Source of the DNA: Chitinophagaceae bacterium
GTDB lineage: Bacteria > Bacteroidota > Bacteroidia > Chitinophagales > Chitinophagaceae
Assembly: GCA_028288585.1 (NCBI GenBank)
Contig: JAQBNL010000046.1
Location: 20,530-84,529 of the forward strand
Reading direction: 5' to 3'
Length of the DNA: 64,000 nucleotides
The stretch's first letter is position 1. Every line of letters begins with the position of its first letter. This document shows, piece by piece, positions 45,701 to 54,402 of this stretch. The notes under the pieces are model-generated. The model had not been told where the DNA came from. It saw only the letters and a program-made list of their open reading frames with translations, and did no database searches. Both the position numbers and the translations under genes were made by a program.

Positions 45701-45994
45701 GATTCAATAAAAAACGGGTTGTTCCGTATTTTCCAGGAATCACTAACAAATGTTGCAAAACATTCAGATGCAGGAAATGTGAAGGTTGAGTTACTGCAAA
45801 AAAACGATGAGCTTATTTTGAGCATAGAAGATAACGGCAAAGGATTTGATAAACAAAAGGTCCGGGAAATGAAAACACTGGGAATTTTAGGCATGAAGGA
45901 AAGGGCAATGATGATGAATGGCAGTTATGAGATAAAGAGTGTAACCGGTAAAGGAACTACTGTTACTGTGGTGCTGCCTTATAGGAATAAATAA
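42716..45994 (+). CDS. MEDS-DUF4118-PAS sensor histidine kinase
   Basis: A 1092-residue membrane kinase. Order: MEDS sensory domain (about 10-180, GSHFCTFYETKQDLLDTIVP); a DUF4118/KdpD-like four-helix membrane block (about 222-320); four PAS domains (about 370-860), of which the first two are near copies (NQRWLDYAG, EYRWFL-RTAPLHNEQGNI); HisKA_3 with H901 (AREIHDELGSQL); and HATPase (QESLTNVAKHSD, DNGKGFD). MEDS domains are proposed to bind small hydrophobic or one-carbon ligands. It is the first of three tandem related kinases. The regulator that should follow is reduced to a relic at the start of the next gene. Confidence 0.88.
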   Translation: MSELRKTGIEVLGEIPWGSHFCTFYETKQDLLDTIVPFFKAGLASNEFCLWVISDSQLISMEDAKELMKKAIPDFDRHSSEGNFEILNGRDWYLEDDVFHSERALSELSAKLKRALSLGYEGMRASGDLSWLVEKYWKDFSNYEKQLNSSIIDLRIMVLCTYPLVKSGAAEVLDVVQSHQFAIARRKGEWEVIETAMLIKAQAEIQRLNKQLQDTKIKTRRPFVILNYLLSVLSVGAALIIARWLDVNMVTAPVSLFLCAIIFSAWYGGVKPGLLAVALSILAFKFYFVAPLYSLKVEINSLPRYLIFVLAMFFVGILSATQRKVTESLRRARNILEGTVQKLNHTNAVLQKEISVRKQAENTLRKSEDNIRLIINTIPIMAWSLQPDGFVDFVNQRWLDYAGEESIDNPNGIIHPEDVPVVIEKWHTNKAAGKAYEDEMRLRQVNGEYRWFLVRTAPLHNEQGNIIKWYGVSIDIEDSKRAEDALRKSKDSIRLIIDTIPVMTWTLGPDGSVDFLNQRWLDYAGISMEEEIENPLGLVHPEDRAGVMEKWSATLVTGEPSEYEMRLRRADGEYRWFLLRTAPLHNEQGNIVKWYGVCIDIEDKKRAENELQLAYQRLSYHVENTPLAVIELDKDLFIKRWSKRAEEIFGWKEAEALGKNVYDPGFPIIYEEDKSQVDKINVKLVEGVVNRNLSLNRNNTKDGNIIYSEWYNSVLKDEHGNVITILSLVHNVTERKKAEEQKEFEQRDKEALINTTDDMIWSVSRDLKIIAVNKAYIREIKTLTGITAKPGDNVLMPDVVPGDIVAFWEEAYTTALSGKTFKKDTFIPAFNKSGERWRETSYNPIYKDEIVVAVACYSRDITERKKAEKTLNQSYEEIRRLTEHLHNIREEERTHIAREIHDELGSQLTVLKMDVSWLKKRLSDAGETIKQKIKGLIDMLDATVKSVRRISSELRPSLLDDIGLVAAMEWHLKEFEKRAGITIIFNESVNGLKVPDSIKNGLFRIFQESLTNVAKHSDAGNVKVELLQKNDELILSIEDNGKGFDKQKVREMKTLGILGMKERAMMMNGSYEIKSVTGKGTTVTVVLPYRNK

Positions 45995-45997
45995 AAA

Positions 45998-48073
45998 TTG
46001 CTGACTATTCTGAACAAATACGTATTGAAAAAATTCACCCATAAAGACAAAGCCGCAAAGGAGAAAATACAACGAATTATTTTAGCCGTTGATAATAGCT
46101 TTATACGTTTAGGATTTATTAAGATTCTAAAAGGAGGGATACAATACCTTCTCTTTTTTTGTGTGATAATTATTTCGTCGGGAGCGGTAGCGCAGACCGC
46201 TGTTGATACAAAGCGAACCATCAAGGTAGTGATGGACAATAACTATGCTCCTTACGTATTTCAATCAGAGGGAGGCAAGCTGCAAGGCATTTTGATTGAT
46301 CAATGGCAGGCTTGGGAAAAAAAGACGGGAATTAAAGTGGAGATCCATGCCATGGACTGGAGTGATGCATTGCAACGCATGCGTGCAGGCGACTTTGATG
46401 TGATAGACTGCATCGTTGAAACGGCAGAGCGCCAGGACTACTTCGATTTCACGCCGGCATATAATATGGTTGAAGCCTCGATTTACTTTCGTAATAATAT
46501 TTCAGGCATCTCAGACATTACATCACTAAAAGGGTTTCCAGTCGGGGTAAAAATAGGAGACCAGCATATTGACAAACTCAAGGCGGGTGGTATAGCTACC
46601 CTTATCCTGTTTCACAATAACGATGCAATAATTGAGGCTGCAAAGAACCATACCATCAATGTCTTTCTGGCCGATGACCCTTCGGCGCTTTATCTCTTAA
46701 ATAAATTAGGCGCTGAGTCTGGATTCCGGCATACAGCGCCAATATTCAGAGACGAACTCCGGCGTGCCGTACGCAAAGGTGATACGGCAACATTAAACAC
46801 AGTGTCTCAGGGCTTCGCAGCTATCGACCCACGTGAATTTAAGCAAATTGACGAGAAATGGTTTGGGCTTACTATTAACAGGAATGGGCGTTACCTCACT
46901 TATGCCGGCTACGCAGTTGTTGTTGCAATTCTTCTAATAGCAGGCCTGGTAGCATGGAACCGCACCCTTAGAAAAAGAGTACTTCACCGCACCACCGCAT
47001 TAAATGCAGCTTACCAACATTTATCTTATCATGTTGAAAATACACCGCTTGCCGTTGTGGAATGGGATAAAGATATGTTGGTTAAGCGATGGTCATTGCA
47101 TGCTGAAGAAATTTTTGGTTGGCCGGCATCAGAAGCACTCGGGAAAAATATGTATGGCAAAGATTTTCCTATCGTTTATGAAGAAGATATACAGACAGTA
47201 AAAAAAATCAGTGATCAATTAACCAGTGGAATGGTGGACAGGAATATTAGTCTTAATCGTAATCACACAAAAGATGGCAACGTAATTTATTGCGAATGGT
47301 ATAATTCTATTTTAAGAGATAAAGAGGGAAATGTGATAACTATATTATCGTTAGTACACAACGTAACGGAGAGAAAAAAAGCAGAAGAAACCCTGGAGCA
47401 GTCTTATGCAGAGATAAGGCGATTGAACGAACATCTTCAAAAGATTCGTGAAGAGGAGCGGATATATATTGCAAGAGAAATTCATGATGAATTAGGATCG
47501 CAATTAAGTGTTCTGAAAATGGATGTGTCGTGGCTGAAGAAAAAATTAGATGGCGGAGAGGAAGCCGTAAAACAAAAGATAGGCGATCTTATAAATTTAC
47601 TTGATGAAGCTGTAAAATCGGTAAGAAAAATTTCTTCTGAATTACGGCCGGGTTTGCTGGATGATCTTGGGCTGGTGGCAGCCATGGAATGGTATTTGAA
47701 AGAATTTGAAAAAAGATCGGGTATTAAAATTACTTTCACTGAACGGGAAGAATTGGAAATTCCTGATTCAATAAAAACCTGCCTGTTTCGTATTTTTCAG
47801 GAATCGCTAACAAATGTTGCCAGGCATTCAGATGCAAAAGAGGTAAAGGTTAAGTTGCAGTATATAAACAATCAGCTTATTTTAAATATAGAAGATAATG
47901 GCAAAGGATTTGACAAACAAAAGATAGGGGAAGTGAAAACGCTGGGAATTTTAGGCATGAAGGAAAGGGCAATGATGATGAATGGCAGCTATGATATAAA
48001 CAGTGTGCCCGGTAAAGGAACTATTGTTACTGCGGTGCTGCCTTATAAAAATGAAAAAGTCAATTCAATATGA
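45998..48073 (+). CDS. SBP_bac_3-PAS sensor histidine kinase
   Basis: A 691-residue kinase. The first codon in frame is TTG at 45998, three bases after the previous stop; the true start is uncertain. Residues of about 25-45 (RIILAVDNSFIRLGFIKIL) look like the N-terminus of a response regulator, not part of the sensor. A signal/anchor (about 48-67) precedes a periplasmic solute-binding domain family 3 (about 70-290, VVMDNNYAPYVFQSEGGKLQG). A TM helix (about 300-322), one PAS, HisKA_3 with H496 and HATPase follow. The PAS and kinase halves are close copies of those in the neighbours. Its stop overlaps a broken regulator gene at 48070. Confidence 0.85.
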   Translation: MLTILNKYVLKKFTHKDKAAKEKIQRIILAVDNSFIRLGFIKILKGGIQYLLFFCVIIISSGAVAQTAVDTKRTIKVVMDNNYAPYVFQSEGGKLQGILIDQWQAWEKKTGIKVEIHAMDWSDALQRMRAGDFDVIDCIVETAERQDYFDFTPAYNMVEASIYFRNNISGISDITSLKGFPVGVKIGDQHIDKLKAGGIATLILFHNNDAIIEAAKNHTINVFLADDPSALYLLNKLGAESGFRHTAPIFRDELRRAVRKGDTATLNTVSQGFAAIDPREFKQIDEKWFGLTINRNGRYLTYAGYAVVVAILLIAGLVAWNRTLRKRVLHRTTALNAAYQHLSYHVENTPLAVVEWDKDMLVKRWSLHAEEIFGWPASEALGKNMYGKDFPIVYEEDIQTVKKISDQLTSGMVDRNISLNRNHTKDGNVIYCEWYNSILRDKEGNVITILSLVHNVTERKKAEETLEQSYAEIRRLNEHLQKIREEERIYIAREIHDELGSQLSVLKMDVSWLKKKLDGGEEAVKQKIGDLINLLDEAVKSVRKISSELRPGLLDDLGLVAAMEWYLKEFEKRSGIKITFTEREELEIPDSIKTCLFRIFQESLTNVARHSDAKEVKVKLQYINNQLILNIEDNGKGFDKQKIGEVKTLGILGMKERAMMMNGSYDINSVPGKGTIVTAVLPYKNEKVNSI

Positions 48074-48152
48074 TTCGTATTTTAATTGCAGATGATCACA
48101 CCATTGTGCGTAAGGATTAAAACAACTTTTGCTGCAGGAATATCCATCCCCA
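48070..48152 (+). pseudogene. Frameshifted, truncated response-regulator gene
   Basis: It begins ATG in the same overlap with the kinase stop as the intact regulator at 50474. It reads MIRILIADDHTIVRKD and stops after 16 codons, because one G is missing where the intact copy has CGTAAGGGATTAAAG. With that base restored, similarity continues (GLKQLLLQEYPS) to about 48152 and then ends. Receiver and DNA-binding domains are gone. Confidence 0.9.
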
Positions 48153-48320
48153 AATCCTATCCAAATCTTAGGCTTCCACCATTTAATTTTGAAGCACAAT
48201 TTTTGATATTGTAATGATTGCCGCACTCCTATGAACATTGCTTAAAACAGGATTGCCTCTGAAAGATATTATTCTGCGATGTAGAAATAACTAAGCCCGG
48301 AAAAATTTTTAATAGAAAAA

Positions 48321-50477
48321 ATGTCAGAGCTAAGAAAAACGGGAATTGATGTACTGGGCGATATACCCTGGGGGTCACATTTTTGTTACTTCTACCAGAC
48401 AACACATGACCTGCTGGAGACTTTGGTACCATATTTCATGGCTGGATTGAAGAGCAATGAATTTTGCCTTTGGATAATCTCGAAATCCGAATTACTGACG
48501 TTGGAAGAAGCCAAAGAGGCGTTGCGACAAGTTCTTCCTGACCTTGAGCGCTACCTTGAGCAGGGCAGGATAGAAATTGTTGGCCATGATGAGTGGTTTC
48601 TAAACGGCGATACTTTTGATTACCACAAAGTCGCAAATCGATTTAAAAATAAACTTGATGAAGCATTGGCCAAAGGTTATACCGGAATGAGAATTAACGG
48701 AAGCCCGGCCTGGCTTCAAAAAGAAAACAGGATGCAGTTTTGCCAATTCGAAAAAGAGATCGGCCAGTTATTTCCCAATGAACGTATAATAGCCTCCTGC
48801 ACTTTCCCTCTAGCGACGCTAAAAGGTGATGAGATCTTTGACATTACGCGGAGGCACCAGTTTGCCATTGCTAAACGTTACGGGCATTGGGAGGTAATCG
48901 AAACTCCTGAACTTAAGCAAGCCAAGGCAGAAATAAAGAAACTTAATGAAGAATTGGAACAAAAAGTTACTAAGCGAACCCGTCAGCTTGAATCAGCCAA
49001 TAATGAATTACGAAATGAGAATGCTGAACGCAAAAAAGCAGAAGAAGAATTACGAAAAAGCAAAGATCGCATCCGGCTTATCATTGATACCATTCCCATT
49101 ATGGCTTTTACCGTTCGGCTTGATGGTACCGTTGATTACTACAATCAGCGTTGGCTGGACTATGCAGGAGAAAGTGCAATTGAAGATCCGAATAGTATCG
49201 TTCATCCCGAAGACCGTCCGGCTGCAACTGAAAAATGGCGTACAAAAATGATCACGGGAGAACTTTCCGAGGGTGAAATACGATTGCGCCGGTCTGATGG
49301 AGAATATCGCTGGTTCCTGGTTCGCACTGCGCCGCTATACGATGAGCAGAGAAATATTGTTAAGTGGTATGGGGTGTCGATCGATATTGAGGATAGCAAG
49401 CGGGCGGAAGATGCATTGAGGGATAGCGAACAGCGATATCTTGCGCTCTTCGAAAATATGGCGGAAGGTGTGGCGTATTTTAAAATGCTGTTCAAGGATG
49501 GTAAGTTGCAGGATGCCATCTATCTTGAGATGAATCCGGCCTGGGAAAATCTGACCGGCTTAGGAAATGTCATCGGCCGAAAAATAACCGAAGTCATTCC
49601 AGGCATACTGGAAGCCAATTCAGAATTTATCGAACGCTCTGCCAGGGTAGCACTCACCGGCAAGTCGGAGCGGTTTGAATCTTATTCCATTTACTTAAAG
49701 AAGTGGCTTTCAACTTCAGCCTACAGTCCGAAAAAAGAACATGTCATTGTCGTGATGGACGACATTACCAAACGGAAACAGGCTGAAGAAACGCTTCAGC
49801 AATCCTATGAAGAAATAAGGCGATTGACCGAACACCTCCATAACATTCGTGAAGACGAGCGAACACATATCGCAAGAGAAATTCATGATGAATTGGGATC
49901 ACAATTAGCTGTATTGAAAATGGATGTGTCGTGGTTGAAGAAAAAACTAAATGATGCAGGGGAGGCGATAAAACAAAGGATCAGGGATCTTATAGACCTG
50001 CTGGATGCAACTGTAAAATCGGTGAGAAGAATTTCTTCAGAATTACGGCCAAGTTTGCTGGATAATCTTGGGCTGGTTGCAGCCATGGAATGGCATCTGA
50101 AAGAATTTGAAAAAAGATCAGGTATTAAAATTACTTTCAATGAACCCAAAGAAGAATTGAAAATTCCTGATCCGATAAAAAACGGATTGTTTCGTATTTT
50201 TCAGGAATCATTAACCAATGTTACAAGGCATTCAGATGCAAAAGAGGTGAAAGTTAAGTTGCTGTATACAAACCATCAGCTTATTTTAAATATAGAAGAT
50301 AATGGCAAAGGATTTGACAAACAAAAGGTAAAGGAAATGAAAACACTGGGAATTTTAGGCATGGAAGAAAGAGCAATGATGATGAATGGCAGCTATGAGA
50401 TAAACAGCGTGCCCGGTAAAGGAACTATTGTTACTGCGGTGCTGCCTTATAAAAATGAAAAAGTCAATTCAATATGA
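48321..50477 (+). CDS. MEDS-PAS sensor histidine kinase (soluble)
   Basis: A 718-residue protein with no membrane segment. Domains: MEDS (about 10-185, GSHFCYFYQTTHDLLETLVP); coiled coil (about 195-245); two PAS domains (about 250-365 and 370-490), the first closely related to the duplicated PAS of the kinase at 42716; HisKA_3 with H522; and HATPase (DNGKGFD, EINSVPGKGTIVTAVLP). It overlaps the regulator at 50474 by four bases. The first 140 bases upstream and the MEDS region resemble those of the gene at 42716, indicating duplication. Confidence 0.9.
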   Translation: MSELRKTGIDVLGDIPWGSHFCYFYQTTHDLLETLVPYFMAGLKSNEFCLWIISKSELLTLEEAKEALRQVLPDLERYLEQGRIEIVGHDEWFLNGDTFDYHKVANRFKNKLDEALAKGYTGMRINGSPAWLQKENRMQFCQFEKEIGQLFPNERIIASCTFPLATLKGDEIFDITRRHQFAIAKRYGHWEVIETPELKQAKAEIKKLNEELEQKVTKRTRQLESANNELRNENAERKKAEEELRKSKDRIRLIIDTIPIMAFTVRLDGTVDYYNQRWLDYAGESAIEDPNSIVHPEDRPAATEKWRTKMITGELSEGEIRLRRSDGEYRWFLVRTAPLYDEQRNIVKWYGVSIDIEDSKRAEDALRDSEQRYLALFENMAEGVAYFKMLFKDGKLQDAIYLEMNPAWENLTGLGNVIGRKITEVIPGILEANSEFIERSARVALTGKSERFESYSIYLKKWLSTSAYSPKKEHVIVVMDDITKRKQAEETLQQSYEEIRRLTEHLHNIREDERTHIAREIHDELGSQLAVLKMDVSWLKKKLNDAGEAIKQRIRDLIDLLDATVKSVRRISSELRPSLLDNLGLVAAMEWHLKEFEKRSGIKITFNEPKEELKIPDPIKNGLFRIFQESLTNVTRHSDAKEVKVKLLYTNHQLILNIEDNGKGFDKQKVKEMKTLGILGMEERAMMMNGSYEINSVPGKGTIVTAVLPYKNEKVNSI

Positions 50478-51103
50478 TTCGTATTTTAATTGCAGATGAC
50501 CACGCTATTGTGCGTAAGGGATTAAAGCAGCTTTTGCTGGAAGAGTATCCATCTGCTATTATAGGAGAAGCAGGCGATGCAGAAGAATTAATAAAGAAAG
50601 CCCTTACAGCGGAATGGGATGTAGTGGTTTGTGATATAAATATGCCGGGCCGCAGCGGACTTGATGCCCTGAAACAAATAAAGCAAACTTCGCCTAAATT
50701 ACCTGTGCTCATTATGAGCATGTATCCTGAAGAGCAATATGCTATCAGGGTTCTAAAGGCAGGCGCTTCCGGTTATCTGAGTAAGGATGCTATTCATGAT
50801 GAATTGATCAAAGCCATTGAAACAGTATTACGTGGAAAAAAATTTATTACTTTCCACGTTGCAGAAAAATTGCTTGAAGTATTTGATACAGGTAGTAACA
50901 AGCCTCCTCATGAGTTGCTTTCTGATCGAGAATTTGATGTATTTAAACTATTGGCAGAAGGAAAAACGATATCTGAAATTGCTGACCGTCTTTCCCTTAG
51001 CCCCACTACTGTCAGTACTTATCGTTTCCGCATCCTGGAAAAAATGAATATGAAAACAAATGCGGAATTAACAAGGTATTCTCTTGAAAATAACCTGCTC
51101 TAA
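50474..51103 (+). CDS. NarL-family response regulator, partner of the MEDS kinase
   Basis: A 209-residue protein: receiver with IADDHAIVRKG, phospho-acceptor D54 (VVVCDINMPGRSG), T/S in IMSMYPEEQYA and K in GYLSKDA. A LuxR helix-turn-helix follows (LSDREFDVFKLLAEGKTISEIADRL). The gene overlaps the kinase stop by ATGA, so the two are translated together. It is the only intact regulator of the three kinase-linked copies in this cluster and might serve all three kinases. Confidence 0.93.
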   Translation: MIRILIADDHAIVRKGLKQLLLEEYPSAIIGEAGDAEELIKKALTAEWDVVVCDINMPGRSGLDALKQIKQTSPKLPVLIMSMYPEEQYAIRVLKAGASGYLSKDAIHDELIKAIETVLRGKKFITFHVAEKLLEVFDTGSNKPPHELLSDREFDVFKLLAEGKTISEIADRLSLSPTTVSTYRFRILEKMNMKTNAELTRYSLENNLL

Positions 51104-51321
51104 ATTGCTTTTTGCAATAGTATAAGTTAAATATTCTTCATTTTATACTGGCGTGTCACTAATCGTCTACAAAATTATTCATGTATATATCTACCTGAGA
51201 TAGGCCTCCCTTCTACAGTTTGTATTATCGCTACATAGTTACTTTGCATAAGTCCTAATTAAGATCCAATATCCTTCAAAAGCCATTCCCTAATGACGAT
51301 AATCTTTGAAAGAATTTACCT

Positions 51322-53652
51322 ATGATACCTCAAATTGCTATATCCGATTTTAACTTATCTAAACTGATGATATGGAAATGGCTTAAACAAACCATATCCG
51401 GAAATATATTGCTTACAGCAGAAGCAGGCCGTAGAAGTATATTCGACAACACTAATACTTCTTATAACCATTTGGAGATTGTAAAGGGAAATGAAGAAAA
51501 ATACCGGTTTTTTTTCAGTAACAACCCAATGCCTATGTGGGTTTTTGATTTGGAAACATACAAAATACTTGATGTAAATGAAGCTGCTATAGCCAGCTAT
51601 GGTTATAGCCGGGATGAATTTTTAAACATGACCGTAATGGATATGCGGCCGCCTGAAGAGATCAAAAACTTTACCCGGTATTCTCAGGAACACCCACAGG
51701 GTCTGGTTAATGCCGGCATATGGCTTCATAAGAAAAAAGACGGCTCTGTTATTGACGTTGAGGTAAATTCCCATGATATTATTTACGACAATAAGCCTTG
51801 CCGCCTGGTATTGGCAAACGATGTTACAGAAAAGCTGAAGGCAGGACGACAAATAATTGAAAGCGAGAAAAAATACAGGACATTATTTGAGAACAACCTG
51901 GCAGGTATTTTTCAAACCAACCTGGCAGGCAAAATTATTAACTGCAATACTGTTTTTGCCAATATGCTTGGTTATAATTCGCATTGTGAGCTGGATGAAA
52001 AAAATGCTGATGTACTTTATTATAATACAGGCGACCGGGGAAAATATATATCTACCTTAAATAAAGAGGGCCACCTGATCAATCATGAACTTATTCTAAA
52101 GCATGCACAAGGAAGACCTGTTTTTGTGATGGCAAATATCTCCTTATTCACCGATTCAACAACCGGTGAAAAGATCATCGAAGGTGTAATGCTTGATATA
52201 AGCGATCGCAAACTTGCTGAAGAAAAACTTGCAGAAAGTGAATTACGATTCAGGGCACTGGTTGAGAACTGCCATGAGGCAATTACTGTTATTGATGAAA
52301 ATTTTATAACCCGGTACCGCAGCCCTTCTTTATGTAAAATGTTAGGATGGGATGATGATGAAAAGCTTCATAAACACCTGAGTGAAACGGTTCATACTGA
52401 TGATATGAAAAGTATAGTTCTATTAAAAGAAAAATTATTAAAATATCCCGGGAAACCTTTCCCGATAACATTCAGGAGCAAGCATATTTCCGGTAATTAT
52501 GTATGGATGGAAGGCGTAGCAACAAACATGCTTCATGATAAAAATGTTAATGGAATTATTGCAAATTTCAGAGATATCAGCGAACGTAAAAAAGCAGAAG
52601 AATTAATAAGGAGCAGTGAAGAAAGGTACCGGCAAATAGTAGAAACAGCGCAGGAAGGAATATGGGTGGTTGATGAAGATAACAGAACCAGCTTTGTTAA
52701 TAATAAAATGTGCGAAATATTTGAATATACCCAGGATGAGATGATGGGAAAAGATGTATATTTTTTCATGGATAGTGAGGGAAAAGAAGTAGCGGCTAAA
52801 GGAATGCAAAACAAAAAAGAAGGATATTCCGGCCAAAAGGATTTTAAATATATTTCCAAAAGCGGCAAAGAGATATGGACCAATATTTCGACAAATCCTC
52901 TTTTTAATGTAGATGGTACTTATAAAGGTGCACTGGCCATGGTTACTGATATTACTGAGAAAGTAAGATTGCAGCAGCAATTAATGAATGAACAAATTAA
53001 TCAGCAAAAAGAAGTAATAAAGGCTGCTGTAAACGCACAGGAAAAAGAAAGAAGAGATATAGGAGAGGACCTGCACGATAATGTAAACCAGTTATTGGCC
53101 GCCTCCAAGCTTTATCTTAATCATTCATTAAACGGTATTGAAGATGGGGTAGAAGATTATAAACCATTTGTGCTAAAAAGCCAGGAGTACATTTCTTCTG
53201 CTATAGAAGAGATCCGTAAATTAACCAAAGCATTGGTAGGACCCGCCAGGGAAGAGACCATGGGGCTTGTTGTTTCAGTAATAGAACTTATAAGCGACAT
53301 TTCTATGGTTAAGGATATTAAGATCGGTTTTAAACATTCTTTATATTCTGAAGAATATTCTGATGCAGGATTAAAAGTTGTGATCTACAGGATCATCCAG
53401 GAGCAATTGAATAATATTTTAAAACATGCCCATGCTTCCGAAGTAGAAATAGAGATAAAGAATGCAGAGGATTGCCTGGAGTTAAGCATAAAAGATAATG
53501 GTGTAGGGTTTGATACCGGCACAAAGAAAAAAGGCATAGGGCTGAAAAATATTCAGAGCAGGGCCCAGATATATGATGGAAATGTTGAGATCATTTCATC
53601 GCCGGGTAATGGATGTAAAATGAATATAATTTTTCAAAATGCATGTAAATAA
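51322..53652 (+). CDS. Multi-PAS sensor histidine kinase (soluble)
   Basis: A 776-residue protein with four PAS domains (about 55-175, 180-300, 305-425, 430-555; for example MPMWVFDLETYKILDVNEAA and ITVIDENFITRYRSPSLCKML). A HisKA_3-like domain with H585 (RRDIGEDLHDNVNQLLAASK) and an HATPase (VIYRIIQEQLNNILKHAHA, DNGVGFD) complete it. There is no membrane helix or signal peptide, so it senses cytoplasmic signals such as redox state or small ligands. Its kinase core is clearly different from the three MEDS/SBP kinases upstream. A NarL regulator follows 12 bases after its stop. Confidence 0.9.
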   Translation: MIPQIAISDFNLSKLMIWKWLKQTISGNILLTAEAGRRSIFDNTNTSYNHLEIVKGNEEKYRFFFSNNPMPMWVFDLETYKILDVNEAAIASYGYSRDEFLNMTVMDMRPPEEIKNFTRYSQEHPQGLVNAGIWLHKKKDGSVIDVEVNSHDIIYDNKPCRLVLANDVTEKLKAGRQIIESEKKYRTLFENNLAGIFQTNLAGKIINCNTVFANMLGYNSHCELDEKNADVLYYNTGDRGKYISTLNKEGHLINHELILKHAQGRPVFVMANISLFTDSTTGEKIIEGVMLDISDRKLAEEKLAESELRFRALVENCHEAITVIDENFITRYRSPSLCKMLGWDDDEKLHKHLSETVHTDDMKSIVLLKEKLLKYPGKPFPITFRSKHISGNYVWMEGVATNMLHDKNVNGIIANFRDISERKKAEELIRSSEERYRQIVETAQEGIWVVDEDNRTSFVNNKMCEIFEYTQDEMMGKDVYFFMDSEGKEVAAKGMQNKKEGYSGQKDFKYISKSGKEIWTNISTNPLFNVDGTYKGALAMVTDITEKVRLQQQLMNEQINQQKEVIKAAVNAQEKERRDIGEDLHDNVNQLLAASKLYLNHSLNGIEDGVEDYKPFVLKSQEYISSAIEEIRKLTKALVGPAREETMGLVVSVIELISDISMVKDIKIGFKHSLYSEEYSDAGLKVVIYRIIQEQLNNILKHAHASEVEIEIKNAEDCLELSIKDNGVGFDTGTKKKGIGLKNIQSRAQIYDGNVEIISSPGNGCKMNIIFQNACK

Positions 53653-53664
53653 ATAAGTAAAGCA

Positions 53665-54303
53665 ATGACAAGAATACTACTTACAGATGATCATGAAATA
53701 CTAAGAGCAGGCTTAAAGCTTTTCATAGATGACCTGGTACCACACGCAGTTGTTGATGAAGCCTGGGATGGTGATTCGGCACTCGAAAAAATTATGGAGA
53801 ATGAATATCAACTTATTATTCTTGACGTAAATATGCCGAACACAGATTCTTTTGCCCTCGTTAACAATATTATAAACATCAGGCCTGATGCAAAAATTTT
53901 AATGTTTAGTATGAATGCCGAAGAGGTATATGCAAAAAGATATTTGCAGCTTGGGGCTAAAGGATATGTAAGTAAAACTGCTTCGGCAACAGAACTTGGA
54001 AATGCAATTAATGTAGTATTGAAAAATGGCCGGTATATAAGCCCTGCTTTAAACGAGGTGTTTACTGAAGAAGTATTGGGTGAAAAAACAAATAATCCTT
54101 TTGATAAATTATCATCACGGGAATTAGAAATTGTTCAATACTTAGTTAGTGGAAATTCAGTGGGTGCCATATGCAACACTGTAAACCTGCATTCATCTAC
54201 CGTTGGTACATACAAGGCAAGAATATTCGAAAAGCTCGGATGTAAAAATGTAATAGAAGTTAACCGGCTCGCCAGAATTTATAATATAATTCCCCAGACA
54301 TAA
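53665..54303 (+). CDS. NarL-family response regulator, partner of the multi-PAS kinase
   Basis: A 212-residue regulator: receiver with LTDDHEILRAG and phospho-acceptor D54 (QLIILDVNMPNTD), then a LuxR helix-turn-helix (LSSRELEIVQYLVSGNSVGAI). It is a paralogue of the regulator at 41691-42329. Here it is clearly paired, 12 bases behind the kinase gene, which suggests the 41691 copy lost its kinase. Confidence 0.92.
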   Translation: MTRILLTDDHEILRAGLKLFIDDLVPHAVVDEAWDGDSALEKIMENEYQLIILDVNMPNTDSFALVNNIINIRPDAKILMFSMNAEEVYAKRYLQLGAKGYVSKTASATELGNAINVVLKNGRYISPALNEVFTEEVLGEKTNNPFDKLSSRELEIVQYLVSGNSVGAICNTVNLHSSTVGTYKARIFEKLGCKNVIEVNRLARIYNIIPQT

Positions 54304-54328
54304 ATGAACTAATGTATTTTGATTAAAA

Positions 54329-54356
54329 AAGCGGGGCAGTAAAATCTGCCCCGCTT
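54329..54356 (-). terminator. Rho-independent terminator of the M16 peptidase gene
   Basis: AAGCGGGGCAG (54329-54339) and CTGCCCCGCTT (54346-54356) form an 11-bp stem. On the minus strand a T-run follows (A-run at 54325-54330 on plus). It also lies 25 bases after the regulator on plus and may slow that transcript. Confidence 0.88.
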
Positions 54357-54402
54357 AACATTATACTTATTAAAAGTTTTCATTTCAATATAAAACCAAA
54401 TT

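Noticed and set aside
41480..51116. AATTGCTTTTTGCAA shared downstream of two regulator genes (41480 and 51102)
   Set aside because: A 15-base AT-rich match with a 4-5 bp stem could arise by chance; not enough to propose an element.
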